This document shows positions 1 to 6,534 of a stretch of 25,753 bases of DNA, piece after piece. A program made the position numbers and the translations under genes. The DNA is from JACCTH01 sp050741915 (GTDB lineage: Bacteria; Actinomycetota; Acidimicrobiia; Spongiisociales; ZC4RG35). The DNA lies in contig JBOGEX010000116.1 of NCBI GenBank assembly GCA_050741915.1, positions 1-25,753 on the forward strand, given 5' to 3'. The notes beneath the pieces are model-generated. The model had not been told where the DNA came from, searched no databases, and saw only the letters and a program-made list of their open reading frames with translations. The number at the start of each line of letters is the position of its first letter. Position 1 is the first letter of the stretch.

Positions 1-324
1 ATCGACAACAAATGGCGGGAGCACCTTTCCGAGATGGATTACCTGCGTTCGGGGATCGGCCTCCGGGCGATGGGACAGCGGGACCCGCTGGTCGAGTATC
101 AGCGCGAGGGATATGCGCTCTTCAGCGAACTGGTCGACGCCGTCAAACGAGACACCGTTCGCTATCTCTTCCACGTTCAGTTCGCCGAGGCGCCAGCACC
201 AGAGTCTCCCAAGCTTGCTCCAGTGGCCTCGGGCAGTTCTTCGACCAAGGGTCAAGTGGGCCGGAACGACCCCTGCCCTTGCGGCAGCGGTAAGAAGTAC
301 AAGCGCTGTCACGGCGCCAGCTGA
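1..324 (+). CDS. secA: Preprotein translocase ATPase SecA, C-terminal end (5' truncated by window)
   Basis: The reading frame is open from base 1 and encodes the last 107 residues of SecA, the ATPase that drives proteins through the SecYEG channel. The start reads IDNKWREHL, part of the conserved helical scaffold segment (DxxWxxHL), followed by the RxxGLRAMGQRDPLVEYQ block that is highly conserved in SecA. After a variable Ser/Pro-rich linker the protein ends in the SEC-C zinc motif (RNDPCPCGSGKKYKRCHG), with ligands C-x-C-x8-C-H. This tail binds zinc and SecB or ribosomes in other bacteria. The gene begins outside the window. The stop is TGA at 322-324. Identification is essentially certain. 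Confidence 0.97.
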   Translation: MDNKWREHLSEMDYLRSGIGLRAMGQRDPLVEYQREGYALFSELVDAVKRDTVRYLFHVQFAEAPAPESPKLAPVASGSSSTKGQVGRNDPCPCGSGKKYKRCHGAS

Positions 325-340
325 AACCAAGGAGGCGCCT

Positions 341-371
341 AACTAGTCCTACCAAGGGTACTGTCCTAGTT
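341..371 (+). terminator. Weak inverted repeat after secA, possible terminator
   Basis: AACTAG (341-346) and CTAGTT (366-371) form a 6-bp inverted repeat 17 bases downstream of the secA stop, and the right arm ends in a short T run. The stem is AT-rich and weak, so a terminator role is only a possibility. Confidence 0.2.
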
Positions 372-596
372 TGATTCAGCCCCGTTGGTGGCGATCGTGG
401 TCGTCGTGCTAGCGGGTCGGTTCACGTAATCCACCACGAACGCAACGGTCAGGATGACCAGGATCAGGACACAAGCCCCACCAAATGGCGGCGTTGGTCC
501 TGTATCGCTCGCTGATAGCGCGGATCGACCTCCACATGGCGAAATCCTAATTCTCGACCCATCGTCACCCGCGAGCAGATGGCGGCGTTTCTCCAC
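366..596 (-). CDS. Possible small single-pass membrane protein (weak)
   Basis: A 76-codon reverse ORF ends in a stretch of about 17 hydrophobic residues (roughly residues 42-58, ACVLILVILTVAFVVDYV) followed by a Thr-rich, neutral tail. The C-terminal half looks like a real membrane anchor. The first 40 residues look like noise and overlap the start of the collagen-like gene on the other strand. No good ribosome site precedes any in-frame start near the hydrophobic segment. It could be the remnant of a small membrane protein or chance. It has no recognised family. Confidence 0.2.
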   Translation of the reverse strand: MEKRRHLLAGDDGSRIRISPCGGRSALSASDTGPTPPFGGACVLILVILTVAFVVDYVNRPASTTTTIATNGAESN

Positions 597-1034
597 CGCT
601 TCGCGCTATCGGGAGCAGCCGGCAGTTCCGGCAGTGCGGGCCCCCAGGGTCCGATCGGCCCCGTCGGTCCTGAAGGTCCGTCTGGCCCCGCCGGTCTGCA
701 AGGCGATCCCGGCCCTGAAGGTCCCGAGGGTCCTATGGGTCCCGAAGGCCCCACAGGTCCTGCCGCATCGAGTAACTACTACGTCGCCTCAGCCACCTCC
801 GAGGCCCCTCGCAACTCCACCAGCTCGCCCTTGGCGGCCGCTTGTGACGCTGGCGACGTTGCGGTGGGCGGTGGTTTCGACGTCGAGCCGCCCAACGCAT
901 GGATCATCGCCAGCCAACCTGACAGCTCGGCCGTGCCTGGCTCCGGGTTGGCGACGGCATTGTTCGGCGGTGGCGGGGACCAAGCCGGAGCACTGCGTTC
1001 GTTCAACGTCTACGCGGTGTGCCTGGATCTCTAG
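579..1034 (+). CDS. Collagen-like repeat protein, probably N-terminally truncated
   Basis: The 151-residue product contains about 14 to 17 uninterrupted Gly-X-Y triplets (residues about 12-62, rich in GPE/GPA/GPS), followed by a 90-residue C-terminal domain with the pattern CDAGDVAVGGGF ... VYAVCLDL. I know that ending from the C-termini of extracellular collagen-like or repeat proteins. Just before and across the ATG, the frame reads VTREQMAAFLHRFA. This matches the end of SLH-type cell-surface repeats (VTRxQMAxFLxRA), which normally stand in series after a signal peptide. No further repeats or signal peptide are in frame upstream, and there is no clear ribosome site. I infer that the gene has lost its 5' part, or that the rest is frame-disrupted. 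If expressed, it would be a trimerising surface protein. It lies between secA and prfB, unrelated in function. Confidence 0.6.
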   Translation: MAAFLHRFALSGAAGSSGSAGPQGPIGPVGPEGPSGPAGLQGDPGPEGPEGPMGPEGPTGPAASSNYYVASATSEAPRNSTSSPLAAACDAGDVAVGGGFDVEPPNAWIIASQPDSSAVPGSGLATALFGGGGDQAGALRSFNVYAVCLDL

Positions 1035-1064
1035 TCAGGGTCGCCGCAGTACCATTTGGCCACC

Positions 1065-2187
1065 ATGACCACCGAGCTTGCCGACCCGCGCCTTGTTATC
1101 GCCGACATGCGCAACCGGTTGACCGCAGCCAGGAGGTTTCTTTGACCTCGACGGCAAGTCATCTGAGCTAGTTGGCCTCAAAGAACAGGCGGCCGATCCC
1201 GGCCTGTGGTCGGATCCGGATGATGGGCGGAGGGTCACCCAGCGCCTGTCTCGGCTAGAGCGCACGATCGATTCTGTGGTGCGCCTGGAGAGAAGTCTCG
1301 ACGACTCAGAGGTTCTCCTCGATCTCGCCGATGAGACCGACGACGATGCCGCCCGCCGTGAGGTCGCCTCCGATCTGGCTCGAATCGAGTCAGACCTCGG
1401 CACTCTCGAGCGCGAGGCTCTCTACTTCGACGAGTACGACTCCCATGACGCGATTCTCTCGGTGCACGCCGGAGCCGGCGGGGTCGAAGCCCAGGATTGG
1501 GCAGAGATGCTTGTACGCATGTATCAGCGCTACCTGGAGGCTGCCGGATTCGCGGTCACCCTCGAAGAGATGAGCGAAGGTGAGGAAGCCGGGGTCAAGT
1601 CGGTGACGATGACCGTAAGGGGAGATCATGCCTACGGCAATCTCGAATCAGAGCGGGGAGTCCACCGGTTGGTCCGGATCAGTCCCTTCGATTCCAATGC
1701 TCGTCGCCACACGTCCTTCGCGGGCGTCGATGTAGTTCCCGAACTGACAGACGATCAAGGAATCGAGATCAATCCTGACGACCTGCGAATCGACACCTAT
1801 CGTTCCCAAGGCGCGGGCGGCCAGCATGTCAATAAGACCGACTCAGCGGTGCGGATAACCCACCTTCCCACCGGGATCGTCGTGCAATGCCAGAACGAGC
1901 GCAGTCAGCTTCAAAACCGGGCACGGGCGATGGCGATCCTCAAGGCGCGCCTCCACGAGCTCTCCCGACAGGAGCGCATGGCCCAGGTCTCCGAGATTCG
2001 CGGCGAACAGGGTGAGGCCGCTTGGGGTCGACAGATCCGCAGCTATGTCATGCAGCCCTATCAGATGGTGAAAGACCTCCGGACCGATGTGGAGGTGGGC
2101 AACATCAACGGAGTCCTCAACGGCGACCTCGAACCCTTTATTGACGGCTATCTACGGTGGCGCCGTCTCCGTCACGAAAGCGGTTGA
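1065..2187 (+). CDS. prfB: Peptide chain release factor 2 (programmed +1 frameshift)
   Basis: RF2 recognises UGA/UAA stop codons and triggers peptide release. The gene is read in two frames: 1065-1142 gives 26 residues from ATG, ending RRFL before an in-frame TGA (1143-1145). A +1 shift resumes at GAC 1144, giving FLDLDGKSSEL and continuing to TGA 2187. The total is 373 residues, the usual RF2 length. The UGA-recognition tripeptide SPF is at residues 206-208 and the catalytic GGQ is at 251-253 (QGAGGQHVNKT). The shift is autoregulatory: low RF2 slows termination at the UGA and favours frameshifting. A hairpin follows the stop, and then ftsE begins. Annotators using ATG/GTG-only ORFs would miss the first 70 residues. 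Confidence 0.97.
1131..1146 (+). promoter_or_regulatory. prfB programmed +1 frameshift signal
   Basis: AGGAGG (1131-1136) acts as an internal Shine-Dalgarno sequence three bases upstream of the slip codon CTT (1140-1142). The slip codon is followed directly by TGA C (1143-1146). This SD-CUU-UGA-C arrangement is the conserved RF2 autoregulatory shift site. Here the SD is a perfect AGGAGG, where E. coli has AGGGGG. Confidence 0.97.
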
Positions 2188-2200
2188 GAAGCGAACCCTG

Positions 2201-2233
2201 GGTTGTAACCGTTGCATAACGACGGTTACAGCC
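2201..2233 (+). terminator. Hairpin downstream of prfB
   Basis: GGTTGTAACCGT (2201-2212) pairs with ACGGTTACAGCC (2222-2233) as a 12-bp stem with one G-T pair and a 9-base loop. It starts 13 bases after the prfB stop. There is no T run afterwards, so it is either a weak or U-less terminator of the kind common in actinobacteria, or an mRNA 3'-end stabiliser. Confidence 0.5.
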
Positions 2234-2333
2234 CGCAGAATCGATTGAAAGTTCGAATTGCCCCGCCTTCTCCGTTACCCTGCATGACCGTTCCGGGGCG
2301 CAAACGTCCCTTAGTTCACGATGGGTCTGATGC

Positions 2334-3068
2334 ATGATTCGACTGCGTGACGTCACCAAGGTCTATGAGGGCGGCACCGTTGCCGTCCGCGACGTCAATC
2401 TCGACATCCAAAAGGGTGAATTCGTCTTTCTGGTGGGGCCCTCGGGCTCGGGCAAATCGACGCTCATCCGACTTCTGCTGCGCCAGGACACTGTCACACG
2501 CGGCGTCATCTGGGTAGCGGGAAAAGACATCACCCAGCTTCCGGCCTGGAAAATTCCTTTCCTGCGCCGTTCAGTCGGGACCGTGTTCCAGGATTTCAAA
2601 CTCCTTCCCAACAAGACCGTGGGCGAGAACGTCAGCTTTGCACTCGAGGTCCTGGGCCGGCCCCGCTCTGTCGTTGGCCCGCAGGTAAAACAAGTGCTCG
2701 AACTGGTCGGTCTAAGCGACAAGGGTGATCGCTATCCGCGCCAGCTTTCGGGAGGCGAGCAGCAGAGAGTTTCCATCGCTCGCGCCTTCGTCAACCGACC
2801 GCCGATCCTTTTGTGCGACGAGCCGACGGGACATCTTGACCCCGCTACCTCGGTCGGCATCATGCGGCTGCTAGATCGCATCAACCGCTCCGGAGCCACG
2901 GTGGTGATGGCGACTCACGACCACGCCATCGTCGATGCCATGCAGAGGCGAGTGGTTCAGCTCGACAACAGCCGCGTGATTCGCGACGAGTTGGCCGGTC
3001 GCTACGAGACTGGAGAAATCCCTTATCAGAACGGCGATCGGCAGAATGGGGACGGAGCCTCGGAGTGA
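2334..3068 (+). CDS. ftsE: Cell division ATP-binding protein FtsE
   Basis: ABC-type ATPase that pairs with FtsX at the division septum and controls cell-wall hydrolases from the cytoplasmic side. Walker A is GPSGSGKST (35-43), the Q-loop is in TVFQDFKLL (about 83-91), the signature is LSGGEQQ (138-144), Walker B is ILLCDEPTG (158-166) and the switch His is at 195 (ATHD). At 244 residues it is slightly longer than the usual 220-230 because of a polar tail. The ATG at 2334 gives the standard MIRLRDVTKVY opening. The stop overlaps the ftsX GTG start as GTGA, implying translational coupling. It stands first in a three-gene division operon. Confidence 0.97.
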   Translation: MIRLRDVTKVYEGGTVAVRDVNLDIQKGEFVFLVGPSGSGKSTLIRLLLRQDTVTRGVIWVAGKDITQLPAWKIPFLRRSVGTVFQDFKLLPNKTVGENVSFALEVLGRPRSVVGPQVKQVLELVGLSDKGDRYPRQLSGGEQQRVSIARAFVNRPPILLCDEPTGHLDPATSVGIMRLLDRINRSGATVVMATHDHAIVDAMQRRVVQLDNSRVIRDELAGRYETGEIPYQNGDRQNGDGASE

Positions 3069-4003
3069 ATCGACTCGGTTTTCTTGCCCGTGAGGCTCTC
3101 ATCAACCTGCGAAGGAATCTCCTGGTGGTGCTGGGGGCGATCCTCGCAGTTTTCATCTCGCTTTCCCTCGCGTTCGGGGCGTTGGTGGTCAACGAGCTAC
3201 TTCGCATCAACACTCTCGCCTGGCAAGACGGAACGCACATCATCGCCTTCTTATACGACGAGGGCCAGGATGGGGTGGCAGCCGGCGCTCACGCCGCGCT
3301 CGTCGAGGAGGTCAGCGGATGGGAGGAAGTCGCGACCGTTCGCTACTTCGACAAGGCCGCGGCCTGGACCGAGTATCAAGAGATGTTCGCGGACCGACCC
3401 GACCAGCTCAATATTGATCCCAGCGTTCTTCCTGCTTCGATCAGGATCGAACTCACCGATATCGACCTCTACCAGGATGTGCAGTTCCGACTGGCCAGCC
3501 AGAGTCAACTCATCCGTCGGGTGGCCACATTCGGCGAGCAGATCGAGCAGCTTTCCTCCCTTTCGACCGTCCTCAACCTGCTCGGGCTTGGGCTGGCGCT
3601 CGTCCTGGGAGCCTCGGCCGTCATCCTTATCGCCAACACGATTCGCATGGCGATTTACGCCCGCCGGGACGAGGTGTCGATTATGAAGCTGGTCGGTGCC
3701 TCGAATTGGTTCATCCGGGTTCCGTTCATTCTCGAGGGGATGATCGAAGGACTAATCGGGGCGGGACTGGCCGTCGCCACCGTCTGGGTCGCCTTCCGCA
3801 ATTTGCGGACCATTGGTGACTCCATCGAGATAGTTTCCTTTGGAATTCCCAATCGATTCTTCCTCACGTGGGGAATCGTCATTCTTTTGTTCGGAGCAGC
3901 GGCGGGTGTGCTGGGCAGCGTGCTGGGTCTCAGCCGATACCTGCGAGACGAAGATGGGGGTCGGCCAGTAACGGTCGACCGGCGGGTGCTCGAGCCGACG
4001 TGA
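3065..4003 (+). CDS. ftsX: Cell division protein FtsX
   Basis: Membrane partner of FtsE; its extracellular loop activates peptidoglycan hydrolases. The 312 residues show the expected topology. There is a first membrane helix near residues 19-45, a periplasmic/extracellular domain of about 115 residues, then three helices near 170-195, 220-242 and 265-290 (LNLLGLGLALVLGASAVILI, LEGMIEGLIGAGLAVATVWV and WGIVILLFGAAAGVLGSVLG). The conserved MKLVGASNWFIRVPFILEG loop of the FtsX family lies between helices two and three. The start is GTG 3065 overlapping the ftsE stop, and its own stop overlaps the next start, again as GTGA. Confidence 0.96.
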   Translation: MNRLGFLAREALINLRRNLLVVLGAILAVFISLSLAFGALVVNELLRINTLAWQDGTHIIAFLYDEGQDGVAAGAHAALVEEVSGWEEVATVRYFDKAAAWTEYQEMFADRPDQLNIDPSVLPASIRIELTDIDLYQDVQFRLASQSQLIRRVATFGEQIEQLSSLSTVLNLLGLGLALVLGASAVILIANTIRMAIYARRDEVSIMKLVGASNWFIRVPFILEGMIEGLIGAGLAVATVWVAFRNLRTIGDSIEIVSFGIPNRFFLTWGIVILLFGAAAGVLGSVLGLSRYLRDEDGGRPVTVDRRVLEPT

Positions 4004-5193
4004 AGCCCGCACGGCTCGCCGTGCTCTCCGTCGTAATCTCCCTCCTCTGGGCGGCTTTGCCTGTGGCGGCCGACGACCCCTCGGTCGAATTGCGCCGGAT
4101 TCAGAACGAGTTGACCGAGGTCAATCGAGCGATCAGCACAGCTCGCACCAACGAAAGCGCGATTGGACTACGAGTAGCGGCGGCGCAAACCGCATTGGCG
4201 GCGGCACTCGAGGATTACAACGATGCTCAGGCCGAGGTCGACGAATCCATTCGCCAGGTGCAGCTGACTGAAGGCCAAGTCACTTCCCTTCGCGGTCAGG
4301 TGATGACTTTGGAGTCAGCGCTCGCCCGGACCGAGGTGGACCTGAGCAAGACCGAGGACCGGCTCGAACGCACGGCCGTCGACTTGTACATGTCCGCTGC
4401 GGCTGTTCCGGGAATGCGCCTCTTCGGCCAGACCGACGCCGCCGGAGCCGCCACCGTCCTGGCTTACTCTTCGGCGGTCTTCGATCGAGAAGACGACGTA
4501 TTCGATGCGTTCCAGTTACTGCAACGTGAAGAGGAACGCCAGCGGGTCCAGGTAGTTGAGAAGAAATCCCAGACGGAGGCTCACCTCCGGAGCCTGCATG
4601 CCCAGAAGGCGCTCCTCGAGCAGCAGAGAGACGTCGCCGCCGGATTACTGGCTGACGCCCAGGCACAGGCGGCGGCGGTCGAACAGTTACTGGCTTCGAT
4701 CCGCCATGACATTGCGGCGGCTGAGCAGCACAAAGAGGGACTCGAAGCCGACGCGGCCGCCCTGCAGCGAGAGATCGAACGTCTCGCCAGCAAAGAGGGT
4801 GTCGCCCCGACAGGCCTCTCGTGGCCGCTGAACGCCCCGGTGGGCTCGCCGTTCGGGTATCGCGTCCACCCGATTCTCGGGGTGAGAAGACTCCATACCG
4901 GAATCGACCTCAGTGCAGCGTCGGGAACTCCGATCGTGGCCGCTGCCACTGGAAGGGTGATCTTGGCCGAGACCTATGGTGGCTACGGACGGGCGGTAGT
5001 CATCGATCATGGAGGCGGTATCACCACCTTGTATGCCCATCAATCGAAGATGGCGGTTTCGGTCGGGCAAACGGTCGACCGGGGCCAAGTTGTCGGATAT
5101 GTCGGCTGTAGCGGAAGCTGCACCGGACCCCATCTCCATTTCGAGGTGCGGAAGAACGGAGCGCCGGTGGACCCGCTCGGCTACCTCCGCTGA
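4000..5193 (+). CDS. Secreted coiled-coil M23 (LytM/EnvC-type) peptidase, FtsEX partner
   Basis: I place the start at GTG 4000, overlapping the ftsX stop. It gives a 397-residue protein with a clear signal peptide (KPARLAVLSVVISLLWAALP, cleavage near AADD). A longer in-frame upstream extension would be out of register with this signal. Residues about 28-270 are Ala/Glu/Gln-rich coiled coil, as in EnvC and other FtsX-activated hydrolases or activators. The C-terminal 110 residues form an M23 domain with zinc ligands H299 and D303 (RRLHTGIDLS) and the HLH motif at 378-380 (HLHFEVRKNG). All the M23 ligands I can check are present, so it may be an active endopeptidase rather than a degenerate activator. 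Mycobacteria use an NlpC/P60 enzyme (RipC) with FtsX; here an M23 protein holds that place. The link to FtsEX is inferred from the operon. Confidence 0.93.
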   Translation: MKPARLAVLSVVISLLWAALPVAADDPSVELRRIQNELTEVNRAISTARTNESAIGLRVAAAQTALAAALEDYNDAQAEVDESIRQVQLTEGQVTSLRGQVMTLESALARTEVDLSKTEDRLERTAVDLYMSAAAVPGMRLFGQTDAAGAATVLAYSSAVFDREDDVFDAFQLLQREEERQRVQVVEKKSQTEAHLRSLHAQKALLEQQRDVAAGLLADAQAQAAAVEQLLASIRHDIAAAEQHKEGLEADAAALQREIERLASKEGVAPTGLSWPLNAPVGSPFGYRVHPILGVRRLHTGIDLSAASGTPIVAAATGRVILAETYGGYGRAVVIDHGGGITTLYAHQSKMAVSVGQTVDRGQVVGYVGCSGSCTGPHLHFEVRKNGAPVDPLGYLR

Positions 5194-5195
5194 CG

Positions 5196-5675
5196 GTGGC
5201 GAGGAAAAGCGCCGAGGTCAACGGCATCAAGGTCGTCGCCTCCAATCGGCGGGCGCGCCACGACTACGAGATCCTCGACACATATGAGGCGGGACTCGTC
5301 CTCCAGGGTTCGGAGATCAAGAGCATTCGCGAGGGTCACGTGCAGCTCAAGGACAGCTTTGCCCATGTTCGAGACGGAGAGATGTTCCTGATCGGCTCTT
5401 ACATCGGCCCCTACGCCTTTTCCCGCGGTGGTGGGCACGAGCCGGAGCGGAACCGCAAACTGTTGCTGCAACGACGCCAAATCGACCGTATCGCCTCTGA
5501 CCTCGCGGAGAAAGGACTCACCCTGATCCCACTGCGCCTCTATCTGAAGAAGGGAAAGGCGAAAGTCGAGCTCGGGCTAGGCCGCGGCAAGCGAACCATC
5601 GACAAACGAGAGACCATAAAACAGCGCGATCTCGACCGGGAGATGGAACGGTCGCTGCGGGGTCGTCGCCCGTAG
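5196..5675 (+). CDS. smpB: SsrA-binding protein SmpB
   Basis: SmpB binds tmRNA and guides it into stalled ribosomes for trans-translation. The 159 residues carry the family signatures NRRARHDYEILDTYEAG, GLVLQGSEIKSIREGHVQLKDS and LYLKKGKAKVELGLGRGKRTIDKRE. The basic C-terminal tail (KQRDLDREMERSLRGRRP) mimics mRNA in the entry channel. The GTG start at 5196 lies two bases after the M23 peptidase stop, so it is probably cotranscribed with the division operon. Its RNA partner, ssrA, begins 22 bases after the smpB stop. Confidence 0.98.
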   Translation: MARKSAEVNGIKVVASNRRARHDYEILDTYEAGLVLQGSEIKSIREGHVQLKDSFAHVRDGEMFLIGSYIGPYAFSRGGGHEPERNRKLLLQRRQIDRIASDLAEKGLTLIPLRLYLKKGKAKVELGLGRGKRTIDKRETIKQRDLDREMERSLRGRRP

Positions 5676-5697
5676 CCATTAGAATGGCGGGACCCAT

Positions 5698-6047
5698 GGG
5701 GGTGAAATGGTTTCGACCTTGGGTGTTGAGGCGTCGGAAGCGAGCCGAGGTCTCCGGATCCTCGTTAAAGAGCCGGAAACAAACACAAGTGCCGAAGACA
5801 ACTTCGCACTGGCTGCCTAAATAACGCAGCCCGTCCCTCCGGTGGGCGCCTGCCTCGCCGGAACCGGGCGTCGCAATGCAGGATGCGTCCTCCGGGGTCC
5901 GGGACCGGAGGGCAAAGATTGATTCCGGATAGGTGAGTGGGAAGCCCGCCGTTGGGGTCCCTCGCACCGAAAGCTCGCCGACGGCTGCGCTCGGAGATGC
6001 CGGCGCCAACGATTCAAGGGACGCGGGTTCGAGCCCCGCCACCTCCA
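5698..6047 (+). ncRNA. ssrA: tmRNA (SsrA)
   Basis: The acceptor stem pairs GGGGGTG (5698-5704) with CACCTCC (6040-6046), with a G-T pair at the third position. A discriminator A follows at 6047, and CCA is not encoded. The T arm is GCGGG-TTCGAGC-CCCGC (6023-6039). The 5' end continues AAATGGTTTCGACC, the conserved tmRNA start. The tag frame ends AEDNFALAA before TAA 5818-5820. The resume codon is probably GCC 5791, but the open frame extends further upstream through ETNTS, so a longer tag is possible. The length is about 350 bases, normal for tmRNA. It is next to smpB, and its 3' end is 8 bases from the end of a convergent HNH gene. Confidence 0.97.
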
Positions 6048-6055
6048 AGAGCTTT

Positions 6056-6534
6056 TCAGCGCGGGTTGGAAGGCTGTTGGGGCTCCGTGGCGTCGTACCG
6101 ATCGAGAATGGCACGCGCCCAGGCGACGGCGTCCTCCACCCTGATCCCGCTCGGCTGTGGTCGAACCCATAGCTCGAGATTCTCGATTCGGTTGTCGTCT
6201 CGGACACCGTTCTTGTGATGAACGCTCTCGTCGGGTTGGAGATAGCGTCCTAGCACAGCCTCCATAACCAGGATGTGCTCGAAGACGTAGTTGCCGGTTC
6301 GCGCGCGAGGATGGCCGAGACTCGTCGCATGACATATCCCTTCTTGTGTCTTGTCTGTCCTCCTTTCCAGTGGGGATTGAGGGCGCCTTGGTCCGATCGA
6401 CAGCTCGCGCAGGTGGCAGACTTGACCTGCTTCGGCTTGCCGCAAAGACACCGATCCCTCGACCGACAAGCGGGACAACGAAGGTGGCCGCTCGATGGTC
6501 GAAAAGTTCTACCGCACTCACGACACGTTTTCAT
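6056..6534 (-). pseudogene. HNH endonuclease with N-terminal zinc ribbons, frameshifted
   Basis: Two reverse frames together make one protein. From ATG 6534 the first reads MKTCRECGRTFRPSSGHLRC with several CxxC pairs, then NPHWKGG and KKGYVMRRV. The second carries GHPRARTGNYVFEHILVMEA and the HNH core VHHKNGVRDDNRIENLELW, ending at 6056. The break lies near 6315-6325 and needs one missing base (or two extra). NPHWKGG ... GYV ... GHPxA ... YVFEHxLVME ... HHxNG ... NLELW is the standard order in phage- and mobile-element HNH proteins, so the frames belong together. The start overlaps the 3' end of the radical SAM gene by 17 bases, and the stop is 8 bases from the tmRNA 3' end. It is probably a free-standing selfish or phage-derived endonuclease. 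A sequencing error could explain the shift. Confidence 0.8.

Noticed and set aside
464..754. Reverse ORF rich in GPSGPIGPSGP
   Set aside because: It is the antisense shadow of the collagen-like Gly-X-Y repeats. Gly/Pro codons read as Gly/Pro on both strands.
1143..1145. prfB as a pseudogene because of the in-frame TGA
   Set aside because: The TGA is the programmed frameshift site with a perfect upstream AGGAGG and CTT slip codon.
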